Of a stretch of 33,006 nt of DNA, positions 18,575 through 26,569 are shown in pieces; the stretch's first letter is position 1, and each line of letters starts with the position of its first letter. The notes beneath the pieces were generated by a model that was given only the letters and a program-made list of their open reading frames with translations, made no database searches and had not been told where the DNA came from. The DNA comes from Bacteroides sp. CAG:144 (GTDB lineage: Bacteria > Bacteroidota > Bacteroidia > Bacteroidales > UBA11471). The stretch is from assembly GCA_000434215.1 (NCBI GenBank), contig HF999675.1, positions 9,775 through 42,780 of the forward strand. Reading direction: 5' to 3'. The translations under genes and the position numbers were made by a program.

Positions 18575-18726
18575 TTTTTCCTACAAAAATTGGTCTTAGC
18601 CAGCAGAACATAGATCTACTTTGTTGTAGCGAGGACTTTTCGGTTAAATTCGACTCTCTACGACTTTCGGCTAAACCTCTTTGAAACAAAGAAGGAATAA
18701 TATTACATATAAAAAACAGTAAAAAC

Positions 18727-18764
18727 AAAAAATCCACCTCGAAATAATTCGAGGTGGATTTTTT
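18727..18764 (-). terminator. Intrinsic terminator of the rhaB-GH28 operon
   Basis: A 17-bp perfect stem (core AATCCACCTCGAA and TTCGAGGTGGATT) has a 4-nt loop and a T-rich tract on the minus strand. It begins about 20 bp after the GH28 stop codon. A-rich sequence on the other side makes it potentially bidirectional. Confidence 0.92.
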
Positions 18765-18783
18765 AACCGAGTGAATTAACTGT

Positions 18784-20223
18784 TCAGAGAGCAGGAGATT
18801 TCACAATCTGACCGTTGATTTTCAAATTATTGAAACGGACATCTTTGACTCCTCCTTTTATGAAGATTCCATCTTCGGGATTGGTAGATCCCTTCTTCAC
18901 GTTGTTGAACTCGCAGTTGTCGACCTGAATGTTATATACATTATCAGACCCTTCGAGACCTACATAATAAACGCCAAGATTACTACCCTCGCAGGTAATA
19001 TTTTCGCAGAGGACGTTCCGTACCGTCGGGGGGAAGTTGCGGTCGCATATTTCGCGGTTTTCGTATTGCAAATTGATACGGAGAACGGCTTCACGACATA
19101 CTCCCACTTTTATGTTGCGTACAAACACATTTTCTATAACACCGCCCCGGCAATTACTGGTCTTTATACGAATTACACGATCGAGATTGGGGCTGTCCAT
19201 TTCACAGTTTTCCACATAGAGATTTTTGTATCCGCCGGAAATTTCACTACCGATAACTACACCGCCGTGTCCATCATACATTTTGCAATTGCGAACAATG
19301 ATATTTTGGCTGGGAACACCCCATGTACGGCCATCGCGATTACGACCGCTCTTGATGGCGATACAGTCGTCGCCCGTATCGAAAACACAATTTTCGATAA
19401 TTACGCCGTCGCACGATTCGGGATCACAACCGTCTCCATTCGGACCACGATTGATAAAATGAACACCGCGCACAATAAGATTTGTACAGAAAAGCGGGTG
19501 GAGTGTCCAGAAAGGAGAATTCTGCATCGTTACCCCTTCTACCAGCACTCTATCGCAACGATACAGGTTCACGAGCTGAGGACGCATACCGTCTTGCACG
19601 GTCATCAGACGTTTGTAAATAGGCTCCCCGGATTCGCCCCAAGCCAACAACTTGGCACGACCACCGCAGTTTTGTCCTATCATACCTTCTTTCCAACCGT
19701 ACTTTTTCGCACCACACATAGGCCACCATGTCTCCATAGAACCTTGTCCATCAATAACACCTTTACCGGTGATCGCCAAATTGGTCTCACCATAAGCATA
19801 TATCAAAGGGCGCATATTATAGCAATCTACTCCTTCCCAGCGGGTAAGGACAGCCGGCATATACAGTTCGGGATTGGTATCGAACTTCAACACGGCTCCT
19901 TCTTCGAGGTGGAAATTGACATTGCTTTTCAACGTGATGGGACCGGTATAGAAAGTTCCTTTGGGCACAATGACCGTACCCCCACCGGCCTGATTACATG
20001 TAACGATAGCCAGATTGATGGCATCATGGCAAGGAGCCTCCGGCATATCGGGTTTCGCACCGAAATCGGTAATGTTGTACGTTCTTTTCGGGAAAGAAGT
20101 TTTTTCAATCGACTTTTCAAGTTTAGAAGCCTGTTTCCATGCATCCTTAGAAGAAATCTGCGCCGAAATCAAGGCCGGAACCAAGAAAGCGCACAGAAGG
20201 AACAAGTTTTTTTTCATACGCAT
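18784..20223 (-). CDS. GH28 polygalacturonase-type pectin hydrolase
   Basis: 479 residues with a signal peptide ending LISAQ; start MRM or MKK (20217). It is a right-handed parallel beta-helix enzyme. The family's active-site blocks are visible: NGDGCD (262-267, in place of the usual NTDG-D), TGDDCIAIKSG (283-293) with the paired aspartates, DGHGGVVIGSE (317-327) with the catalytic-site histidine, and RIKT (352-355). Such secreted enzymes cleave galacturonic acid linkages in homogalacturonan or rhamnogalacturonan. The exo or endo mode and exact linkage cannot be read here. It is last in an operon with GH105 and the rhamnose genes, 72 bp after GH105. That suggests action on rhamnogalacturonan oligosaccharides in the periplasm. 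Confidence 0.95.
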   Translation of the reverse strand: MRMKKNLFLLCAFLVPALISAQISSKDAWKQASKLEKSIEKTSFPKRTYNITDFGAKPDMPEAPCHDAINLAIVTCNQAGGGTVIVPKGTFYTGPITLKSNVNFHLEEGAVLKFDTNPELYMPAVLTRWEGVDCYNMRPLIYAYGETNLAITGKGVIDGQGSMETWWPMCGAKKYGWKEGMIGQNCGGRAKLLAWGESGEPIYKRLMTVQDGMRPQLVNLYRCDRVLVEGVTMQNSPFWTLHPLFCTNLIVRGVHFINRGPNGDGCDPESCDGVIIENCVFDTGDDCIAIKSGRNRDGRTWGVPSQNIIVRNCKMYDGHGGVVIGSEISGGYKNLYVENCEMDSPNLDRVIRIKTSNCRGGVIENVFVRNIKVGVCREAVLRINLQYENREICDRNFPPTVRNVLCENITCEGSNLGVYYVGLEGSDNVYNIQVDNCEFNNVKKGSTNPEDGIFIKGGVKDVRFNNLKINGQIVKSPAL

Positions 20224-20295
20224 AAATTTATTGGATTTTTAAAATATCGAATTCGCCTATTCCATCCCAAGAGGAGGAACAAACGGATTCTGTTT

Positions 20296-21609
20296 TTAAT
20301 TTTTGTTTACGACAATACGGTCGTATTGTCGTTCGGCTTTTATTTCGGTATATTTAGGAGCGTCCATCATCTCTACTAATGCACGCAATACCGGACCCTC
20401 ACCCATCGGATCGTTCTTCAACTGGGGACGATTGTAATAATAGGTAAGAGAAGGCATGATACCCGTTCCGGCACAGATAGCTTCGAGATCGCCTTTCTCC
20501 GAAATTTTACTGAGAATACCTTTGAGACCCTGCTCGGCCACATAGATGAAATCTTTATGTATCCAGCCTTCTTTTACACCTCGAGCAATGGCGAAAGTAA
20601 ACATGGCCGTACCGGTAACCTCATCGTATGAATCGGTCTTATCGAGCAACTGATGCCACAAACCGTTTTCGCCCTGATAACGGCAAACGCCGCTTACCTG
20701 CTGACGGAAATTCTCCAAAAGAGCTTCACGCTGGGGATAGTCTTCGGGCAAGCGGGAAAGCAAATCGGCCTGAGCCATCAACACCCATCCGTTGGCACGC
20801 GACCAATGGGCTACGCCATGTTCATCGGTATCGGTATGATAGCAATGATAATAGATTTGCTTCTCGGGACACCACAGATACTTATTGTATTGCAACACCT
20901 GATTGGCCGCATCGTCGAAATATTTCATATCGCCCGTCATTTCGCCCATACGGCAAAGGAACGAAACCGCCATGAACAAGTCATCGGCCCAAACGGTATT
21001 CTCATGCGGCCAAATGCGTGCTATCGTGCCGTCGATAAGACGAGGCTCGGCATAATTGAGGTGATCGGCCGTTTCATCGATATAAGCCTGAAAAGCTTTG
21101 TCGGGAGCCGGCAAATGCATTTGCAAATCGATCAACGAGGCGCCCATAGGCCCGTTATCGTCGAGTCTCTTACCCCGGAAAATCATATGCCAACTTATTT
21201 TACGGACGGCCATCCAACCGCTTTCTTTAAGGGCTTTATCGAATTTCTTTTTAAAAAATTCGAGATTTCCTTCATTGAACACAAAATTCATGTTCTTGCG
21301 TACATACTCTTCATACTTCTTGTCGCCGAGCTTATCGGCAAGTTCGAGCATGGCAATATGCAAAACTCCATTGGTATAATGCCAATCGTTATACTTACAA
21401 CCTACTTTGATAGGCTCGGTATATTTAAGCTTCTTTACTGTCGGATAAGTTTCACCTGTCTCCGTATTTTTAAACTGATATGTGGTACTTGCCACTATAC
21501 GGTCGGCCATGGCAAGGGCGGCATCTTTGGCAGTGCGTTTCTTGGCCGGAGCGGCCGAAGCGAACACACCCACAAAGAGGGCGAAAGCCAATAAGGTCAT
21601 TTTTCTCAT
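20296..21609 (-). CDS. GH105 unsaturated rhamnogalacturonyl hydrolase
   Basis: 437 residues with signal peptide MRKMTLLAFALFVGVFASAA (MTLLAF at 21600 is an alternative start). It has the GH105 six-hairpin fold. Landmarks are NDWHYTNGVLHIAMLEL (74-90), WADDLFMAVSFLCRMG (207-222) and HWSRANGWVLMAQADLL (268-284). The aspartate of the DDLFM block corresponds to the catalytic Asp of YteR-type enzymes. The enzyme removes the 4,5-unsaturated galacturonic acid left at the non-reducing end by pectin or rhamnogalacturonan lyases, by hydrating the double bond. Its presence implies that a lyase acts upstream, although none is in this window. It follows rhaD by 26 bp. About 60 residues longer than the Bacillus enzymes as I recall them, partly from the signal peptide. 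Confidence 0.92.
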   Translation of the reverse strand: MRKMTLLAFALFVGVFASAAPAKKRTAKDAALAMADRIVASTTYQFKNTETGETYPTVKKLKYTEPIKVGCKYNDWHYTNGVLHIAMLELADKLGDKKYEEYVRKNMNFVFNEGNLEFFKKKFDKALKESGWMAVRKISWHMIFRGKRLDDNGPMGASLIDLQMHLPAPDKAFQAYIDETADHLNYAEPRLIDGTIARIWPHENTVWADDLFMAVSFLCRMGEMTGDMKYFDDAANQVLQYNKYLWCPEKQIYYHCYHTDTDEHGVAHWSRANGWVLMAQADLLSRLPEDYPQREALLENFRQQVSGVCRYQGENGLWHQLLDKTDSYDEVTGTAMFTFAIARGVKEGWIHKDFIYVAEQGLKGILSKISEKGDLEAICAGTGIMPSLTYYYNRPQLKNDPMGEGPVLRALVEMMDAPKYTEIKAERQYDRIVVNKN

Positions 21610-21635
21610 AAAAACAGTACTTCTATAATATTTAA

Positions 21636-22445
21636 TTATTTGGGGAGATTGAAGGTTACACTCAATTCTTTCATCTGCTCGGCACTCATACCATCGGGTT
21701 CAAAACCCATAGATTTGGCATCGATATAGATTTGAGCCGATTTGCTCAACACATCGACTTGATCGAAAGCGTCCATAATGTCTTCACCGACGGCACATAC
21801 ACCGTGTTTTTCCCACAGCACCACATCATAATCGTCAAGCTCTTTGATCGTAGCTTCGGCCAACTCCACCGAACTGGGCATTTTATAAGGAATAATACCC
21901 AAACCTCTCGGGCAGAATGCTTTGGTCTCGGGAATCATACTCCACAAAAGATTGGTAAGCACGTCTTTTTCAAGGAATTTCGGAGCATGGCTCATAGCTA
22001 CCAATTCGATCGGGTGAGTATGCAATGAGGCTTTGTAAGTAGAGCCGCGCCCTATAAGCAGGTTATGCATCGACAAGTGAGCCGGCAGTTCCGAGGTTGG
22101 TTTCACAAGATTATCGGCAATGATTTCATAACTGGCACAATCGTCGAGAATACGTATTACCGAACCGTTCTCCATCGGCCAACGGGCGAGGTCGCGCATA
22201 CGTTTGTTGGTTCCTTTACAGAAAAAATAGCACCCTTTGATATTGGGTAACGTCGTCCCTATGGAAGTTACAGGCCCGATAGCAGGCATTTTACGAATTT
22301 CGTCATCGACCAGCTCGGTAATGTTGATGGTTATGTTACCGCCATTACGTTCGGCCCAGCCTTTTTGCCACAAATATCCGGCTACTTCGGCTACTTTTTC
22401 CACCTCGCGAGCCAATGCGGGGCGTCCTTCTAATATTGATTTCAT
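21636..22445 (-). CDS. rhaD: L-rhamnulose-1-phosphate aldolase
   Basis: 269 residues, close to the 274 of the E. coli enzyme. It belongs to the class II (zinc) aldolase family and cleaves L-rhamnulose 1-phosphate into dihydroxyacetone phosphate and L-lactaldehyde in the cytoplasm. Visible motifs are ERNGGNIT (32-39) for phosphate binding, SELPAHLSMH (118-127) with the catalytic Glu119, SLHTHPIEL (140-148) with zinc ligands His142 and His144, and WEKHGV (211-216) with the third ligand His214. These match Glu117, His141, His143 and His212 of the E. coli protein. No signal peptide. It lies 33 bp after rhaT. Confidence 0.97.
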   Translation of the reverse strand: MKSILEGRPALAREVEKVAEVAGYLWQKGWAERNGGNITINITELVDDEIRKMPAIGPVTSIGTTLPNIKGCYFFCKGTNKRMRDLARWPMENGSVIRILDDCASYEIIADNLVKPTSELPAHLSMHNLLIGRGSTYKASLHTHPIELVAMSHAPKFLEKDVLTNLLWSMIPETKAFCPRGLGIIPYKMPSSVELAEATIKELDDYDVVLWEKHGVCAVGEDIMDAFDQVDVLSKSAQIYIDAKSMGFEPDGMSAEQMKELSVTFNLPK

Positions 22446-22478
22446 TGTATTCTGTTTTTTAATTTTTGGTATACTGAA

Positions 22479-23516
22479 TTATTTAAGCAATTCGGGTATA
22501 AACGTCGAGACGATAAGCACGACAATACCCAACATCAGAACGGCAATAGTCTGTCGCGAACAGCCTTTCCACTCTTTCAGTATGATACCCCATACATTGG
22601 AAAACACGACATTGAGCGCCATAAGTATACAGAAAGCAAGCGTGGTAAGCGTAGGTGATTCCGTCAGAAATCCTTTACCCAAAGAGAGACCGAAGAATTG
22701 GCTATACCACAAAACTCCAGCCAAAGCACAGAACAACAGGTTATTGCCCCAAACGGCCGACTTCTTATAATCGCCCCAAGTCTTGTTTTTTTGATTTTGG
22801 TAAAAACAATAAACCGCATTGGTTACAAATCCACCCAATGTAACCAACAAGGTAGCCGGCAGCGTTCTGTACATATCGGACGTAAGTGAACCAAAGTTGA
22901 TCTCTTTTCCAAATTCCAAACCTACATTGAAACAGCCGCTCATAAAACCGGCAAGCAATGCAATGGAAAGACCTTTGGGAAAATTAAAATCTTTTACAGC
23001 AGCTTTCTTTTCTTCATCAGAGAGAGAGGCCGATTTCATACCACCGGCAACACCAATGATAGCGATACCCACCAGCGTTACGACCACACCCAAGATGACA
23101 GCAAAAGTAAGCGATTGCAAAGCATTCATTTCAGGGAAAAACAGGTTCAGCAAGACAGGACCCATAATCGTTCCCAATCCGGCACATGTTCCTAAGGCAA
23201 TCGATTGTCCCAATGCCACGCCCAAATAGCGCATCGAGAGACCGAATGTAAGACCGCCGACTCCCCAAAGAGCACCAAAGATGATGGTCATGATTATATC
23301 GAAAGAGTTTTCGGTCGTGAAAAGATCGGACAACGAGTGTCCTTCGGGTACAGCCAAGAGCGCTCCCAAAAAGGGAAAAATCAACCAAGCGAATACGCCT
23401 TGCACGATCCAATACGACTCCCAACTCCAATCTTTGATACGATTGATGGGGACATAACAACTCGATTGGCAAAAGGCGCCAACGGCTATGATCAATAATC
23501 CTATTAAGATTTCCAT
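22479..23516 (-). CDS. rhaT: L-rhamnose/H+ symporter
   Basis: 345 residues, matching the RhaT family length (344 in E. coli). About ten hydrophobic helices are visible, beginning MEILIGLLIIAVGAF. Family landmarks include CYVPINRIKDWSWESYWIVQ (about 20-39), GLTFGLSMRYLGVALGQSIA and SGCFNVGLEFGKEI. It moves L-rhamnose across the inner membrane with protons. Between rhaA (77 bp upstream) and rhaD, it supplies substrate to the cytoplasmic enzymes. The 77-bp gap before it carries an inverted repeat. Confidence 0.96.
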   Translation of the reverse strand: MEILIGLLIIAVGAFCQSSCYVPINRIKDWSWESYWIVQGVFAWLIFPFLGALLAVPEGHSLSDLFTTENSFDIIMTIIFGALWGVGGLTFGLSMRYLGVALGQSIALGTCAGLGTIMGPVLLNLFFPEMNALQSLTFAVILGVVVTLVGIAIIGVAGGMKSASLSDEEKKAAVKDFNFPKGLSIALLAGFMSGCFNVGLEFGKEINFGSLTSDMYRTLPATLLVTLGGFVTNAVYCFYQNQKNKTWGDYKKSAVWGNNLLFCALAGVLWYSQFFGLSLGKGFLTESPTLTTLAFCILMALNVVFSNVWGIILKEWKGCSRQTIAVLMLGIVVLIVSTFIPELLK

Positions 23517-23532
23517 ATCGTTCTTATATGAC

Positions 23533-23577
23533 TAAAAAGGTTTGTGACGAAACCAATCTCCGCCATAAACCTTTTTA
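23533..23577 (-). other. Intercistronic inverted repeat between rhaA and rhaT
   Basis: The 11-bp arms TAAAAAGGTTT (23533-23543) and AAACCTTTTTA (23567-23577) are perfect complements around a 23-nt loop. On the coding strand the second arm ends in five T. It could act as a weak attenuator or an mRNA-processing stem that lowers expression of the transporter relative to the enzymes. Confidence 0.55.
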
Positions 23578-23593
23578 TTACAGTAAGTACTTT

Positions 23594-24844
23594 TTATCTT
23601 TTAGAGGTAACTTCTCTCTCGTATTTTTCCACTTCGGGAATAAATTCCTCCCCGACGGGCACGTTATTTTTGAGACAGAACATATCCCAAACGGCATTCC
23701 ACGGCATAGCCTTTGCTTCTTCGAGCAGAGCAAGACGTTGGAAACCTTTGTCTTCGGCTTCGTATTTGCGCAAAGTAGCCAGAGGTTCCAGCAAAGCACG
23801 GAGGATAGATTTCTGTGCCGCACGCGTACCGATTACATAAGCACCGATACGATTGATCGAAGCATCGAAATAGTCCAACGCGATATGTACGCGATCCATC
23901 GCATCACAACGTACAAGTTCCTGGAAGAGTTCGACCGTAGAATCGTCCATGATAGTTACGTGGTCGGAATCCCAGCGGATAGGACGGCTTACATGGAGAA
24001 TCAATTCGGGTACGAACAACAACATCGACGACACCTTGTCGGCAGCCACTTCGGTCGGGTGATAGTGTCCGGTATCGATGGTCAGCAAGGTTTGATTCTT
24101 GGTAGCATATCCCACACAGAATTCATTGGAACCGACGGTATAATATTCCAAACCGATACCGAATACTTTCGATTCCAAACCGGTCTTCATGTGATCGTAT
24201 TTCACCGAGAAGATTTCGTCCAGACTCTGCTCGAACAAACTACGGTAATACATACGATTTACGGTAATATCTTTGCTACCGTCGTGTACCCACAAGTTCA
24301 TGATACAGGGATCTCCCTGGCGTTTACCCATCTCTTCGGCAATAGCACGACAACGTTTGGTATGCTCAATCCAAAAATCACGGATTCCTTTGTCGGGATT
24401 CGAGAGAGAAAGATTGCCCGATTTCGGGTGTGAAAAAGAAGATGAGTTGAAGTCGAGTTTGATACCGAGATCGGCAGCCCATTGCATCCAACTTTCAAAA
24501 TGTGCAGGTTCGCATTGATCACGATCGACGAATTTACCACCGAAATCGCCATAAATCTCATGCAGATTGACACGATGTTTAGAAGGGATCAATGACATAG
24601 CCTCAACAAGGTCGGCACGTACTTCATCGATATTACGAGCCTTACCGGGATAGTTACCGGTCGTCTGAATACCACCGGACAAGGCACTGCCCGACTCGAA
24701 TCCCACGACATCGTCGGTTTGCCAGCAGTGCAACGATATTTGAACTTTTTGAAGTTTATCCAATACTTCATCGGTATTTACACCGATAGCGGCATAACGC
24801 TCTTTGGCTATTTCATACGCTTTAAGAACAAGATTTTCTTTCAT
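23594..24844 (-). CDS. rhaA: L-rhamnose isomerase
   Basis: 416 residues, as usual for the family. It converts L-rhamnose to L-rhamnulose in the cytoplasm and needs divalent metal. Motifs include SLHCWQTDDV (37-46), SGGIQTTGNYPG (56-67), NLWVHDG (183-189), GLEYYTVGSNEF (231-242) and DTGHYHPTE (257-265), which supply substrate and metal ligands of the TIM barrel. There is no signal peptide. The gene begins 29 bp after rhaB and precedes rhaT by 77 bp. Confidence 0.98.
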   Translation of the reverse strand: MKENLVLKAYEIAKERYAAIGVNTDEVLDKLQKVQISLHCWQTDDVVGFESGSALSGGIQTTGNYPGKARNIDEVRADLVEAMSLIPSKHRVNLHEIYGDFGGKFVDRDQCEPAHFESWMQWAADLGIKLDFNSSSFSHPKSGNLSLSNPDKGIRDFWIEHTKRCRAIAEEMGKRQGDPCIMNLWVHDGSKDITVNRMYYRSLFEQSLDEIFSVKYDHMKTGLESKVFGIGLEYYTVGSNEFCVGYATKNQTLLTIDTGHYHPTEVAADKVSSMLLFVPELILHVSRPIRWDSDHVTIMDDSTVELFQELVRCDAMDRVHIALDYFDASINRIGAYVIGTRAAQKSILRALLEPLATLRKYEAEDKGFQRLALLEEAKAMPWNAVWDMFCLKNNVPVGEEFIPEVEKYEREVTSKR

Positions 24845-24873
24845 GACTTTATATTTATGGTTAATTTCCTTAT

Positions 24874-26355
24874 TTAAATATCTTCACGATACACCGAAAG
24901 ATAACGACGATAAGCCTCGTCCCATACCTCTTTGTCCCGAGGCATAAACTCGGCAAGTTCTATCGAATCGGCGATAATGGCACGCATAGCCGCAATATCG
25001 TTTACATCACCGGCAGCTTTGGCCTGTAACATGATATTACCGATAGCCGTACCCTCGGAAGGCCCGGCAGAAACCGGTACGCCTACGGCATTGCAAGTAT
25101 TTTGGTTGAGAAGATTGTTCCGCGAACCACCGCCTATGACGTGCAGACGTTCGATGGTAAACGGTGCCATCTCCTGCAAATAGCCGAAAACCTGACGGTA
25201 ACGCAATGGCAGACTCTCGAAGATACAACGGGTCAGTTCGCCATGCGTCTGGGGTTCTACCTGCCCGGTCGTACGACAATAACGACGTATGGCATCGATC
25301 ATCGAAGGAGGATTGGCGAAACTGAGAGAATCTGGATTGATAATACTACGGAATGCCGGTGCAGCTTCGGCGGCGGCAATCAACTCGGGATAGGAATAGT
25401 CGTTCCCCGCAGCCGACCACTCGCGACGACATTGTTCGAGCAACCACATACCGCAAATATTCTTCAAGAAACGAGTCGTTCCTTCGACCCCTCCTTCGTT
25501 GGTAAAATTCTTTTCAAAACTGTCTTTATTGATAATAGCATCTTTTACTTCGATACCCATCAACGACCATGTTCCCGAGCTAAGGTAAGCAAAACGCTCG
25601 TTTCGAGCAGGAACCGCAGCAACGGCCGAGGCCGTATCATGACCAGCAACCGCTATAACAGGGACGACACCCAAGCCTGTCAGTTTCTGTACCTCAGGGG
25701 TCAATGTACCTACCACTTCCCCGGGATAGACAAACTTGGCAAATTGCTCTTTTTTCACGCCTACGACATCAAGCAATTCTTGCTCCAACTCTTTGGTACG
25801 GGGATTGAGAATTTGCGACGTCGAGGCAATCGTATATTCGGTTACCATTTTACCCGTGAGCATATAACTGAGTGCGTCGGGAATGAAGAGTATTTTATCG
25901 GCTGCTTCAAGTGCCGAACAATGATTGCGATGCAACGTGGACAACTGGAACAAGGAATTGAAATTCATCACCTGAATTCCCGTCAACTCATATACCCGTT
26001 CCCGAGGAATGTGCGTGAAATATTCTTCGGGAGCACCGACCGTATGCGGGTCGCGATAACAATAGGGATTACGCAAAAACGCACCATCTTTCCCTTCCAT
26101 CACAAAATCGACCCCCCATGTATCGATACCGATCGACTCGATGGCGATACCTTCTTGGGCGATTTTTTTCAAGCCTTTGATGATTTCAAGATAAAGGGCG
26201 TAAATATCCCAATAACAATGTCCTCCGGTTTCTATAATAGGATTTGCAAAACGGGTTACTTCTTTCATATCCATCTTTCCGTCGGAAAGAGTACCCAAAA
26301 TCGTACGGCCGCTGGTAGCCCCTAAATCCACAGCAAAAAAGTGGCGTGTTTTCAT
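24874..26355 (-). CDS. rhaB: L-rhamnulokinase (FGGY carbohydrate kinase)
   Basis: 493 residues. It phosphorylates L-rhamnulose at C1 using ATP. FGGY and actin-fold landmarks are DLGATSGR (10-17, phosphate 1), GIDTWGVDF (76-84), AGHDTASA (237-244) with the probable catalytic Asp240, SSGTWSLMG (259-267), GGGSRNNLLNQ (408-418, adenosine loop) and PSEGTAIGN (432-440). It is the first gene of the operon, preceded by 214 bp that hold a terminator, two candidate promoters and a direct-repeat operator candidate. The order rhaB-rhaA-rhaT-rhaD matches the first four genes of the rhamnose operon of Bacteroides thetaiotaomicron as I remember it. Confidence 0.98.
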   Translation of the reverse strand: MKTRHFFAVDLGATSGRTILGTLSDGKMDMKEVTRFANPIIETGGHCYWDIYALYLEIIKGLKKIAQEGIAIESIGIDTWGVDFVMEGKDGAFLRNPYCYRDPHTVGAPEEYFTHIPRERVYELTGIQVMNFNSLFQLSTLHRNHCSALEAADKILFIPDALSYMLTGKMVTEYTIASTSQILNPRTKELEQELLDVVGVKKEQFAKFVYPGEVVGTLTPEVQKLTGLGVVPVIAVAGHDTASAVAAVPARNERFAYLSSGTWSLMGIEVKDAIINKDSFEKNFTNEGGVEGTTRFLKNICGMWLLEQCRREWSAAGNDYSYPELIAAAEAAPAFRSIINPDSLSFANPPSMIDAIRRYCRTTGQVEPQTHGELTRCIFESLPLRYRQVFGYLQEMAPFTIERLHVIGGGSRNNLLNQNTCNAVGVPVSAGPSEGTAIGNIMLQAKAAGDVNDIAAMRAIIADSIELAEFMPRDKEVWDEAYRRYLSVYREDI

Positions 26356-26395
26356 GTATATTTTGCTCTATTTATTTTCAATATATCTATCAAAT

Positions 26396-26423
26396 CCGAT
26401 ACATCGGTTTTTTAGCCGATACA
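26396..26423 (-). promoter_or_regulatory. Candidate operator: two TGTATCGG direct repeats, 20-bp period, upstream of rhaB
   Basis: TGTATCGG lies at 26423-26416 and 26403-26396 on the coding strand. The 20-bp period puts both on one face of the helix, as for AraC-family proteins that bind two direct half-sites. The downstream copy also forms a short palindrome (CCGATACATCGG on the plus strand). The upstream copy overlaps a -7-like element by two bases. A rhamnose-responsive RhaR-type regulator is the natural candidate, but none is encoded here. Confidence 0.45.
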
Positions 26424-26429
26424 AAAATA
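26422..26429 (-). promoter_or_regulatory. Candidate -7 promoter element of the rhaB operon (proximal)
   Basis: TATTTTTG on the coding strand fits TAnnTTTG. It predicts a start near 26415 and a leader of about 60 nt, and it overlaps the first TGTATCGG repeat. No clear -33 element is visible. A second candidate lies farther upstream. Confidence 0.4.
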
Positions 26430-26485
26430 AGTCTTTCGTTCCTTGCCACAGGTAGATATTTTGACAGAAAAACTATTCCGATTGA

Positions 26486-26493
26486 CAAAGATA
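26486..26493 (-). promoter_or_regulatory. Candidate -7 promoter element of the rhaB operon (distal)
   Basis: TATCTTTG is identical to the elements ahead of the GH2 and glycosidase-like genes. It would give a leader of about 125 nt with both TGTATCGG repeats downstream of the start. It lies 20 bp from the preceding terminator stem, which leaves little room for a -33 element. Confidence 0.45.
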
Positions 26494-26512
26494 ATAAAAT
26501 CATGGAACTAAA

Positions 26513-26545
26513 AAAATAATGACCGTATAATACGGTCATTATTTT
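26513..26545 (-). terminator. Intrinsic terminator of the GH2-GH106 operon
   Basis: A perfect 15-bp stem (AAAATAATGACCGTA and TACGGTCATTATTTT) has a 3-nt loop, an A-rich side and a T-rich side. It lies about 25 bp after the GH106 stop codon and separates that unit from rhaB. Confidence 0.93.
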
Positions 26546-26569
26546 ACATATTGATAAAGGCGGATATTA

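Larger units (their letters stand above)
18411..18783. other. 373-bp intergenic region between the rhamnose/pectinase operon and the SusC/SusD operon
   Basis: From the GH28 side it holds a strong terminator (18727-18764), about 150 bp without recognisable signals, a spaced inverted repeat (18527-18574) and a -7-like element (18424-18431). Short open frames on both strands here have no recognisable protein features. The repeat makes this the most likely regulatory region of the eight-gene operon. Confidence 0.6.

Noticed and set aside
18463..18684. Small plus-strand open frame (73 codons) in the same intergenic region
   Set aside because: It would be the only plus-strand gene in the window, has no promoter or domain evidence, and runs through the inverted repeat.
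18522..18737. Small minus-strand open frame (71 codons) in the intergenic region before the glycosidase-like gene
   Set aside because: It overlaps the GH28 terminator and the spaced inverted repeat, and has no convincing start context or conserved feature.
25102..26325. Plus-strand open frame of 407 codons antisense to rhaB
   Set aside because: The minus strand encodes an unmistakable FGGY kinase; the plus-strand translation has no family features.
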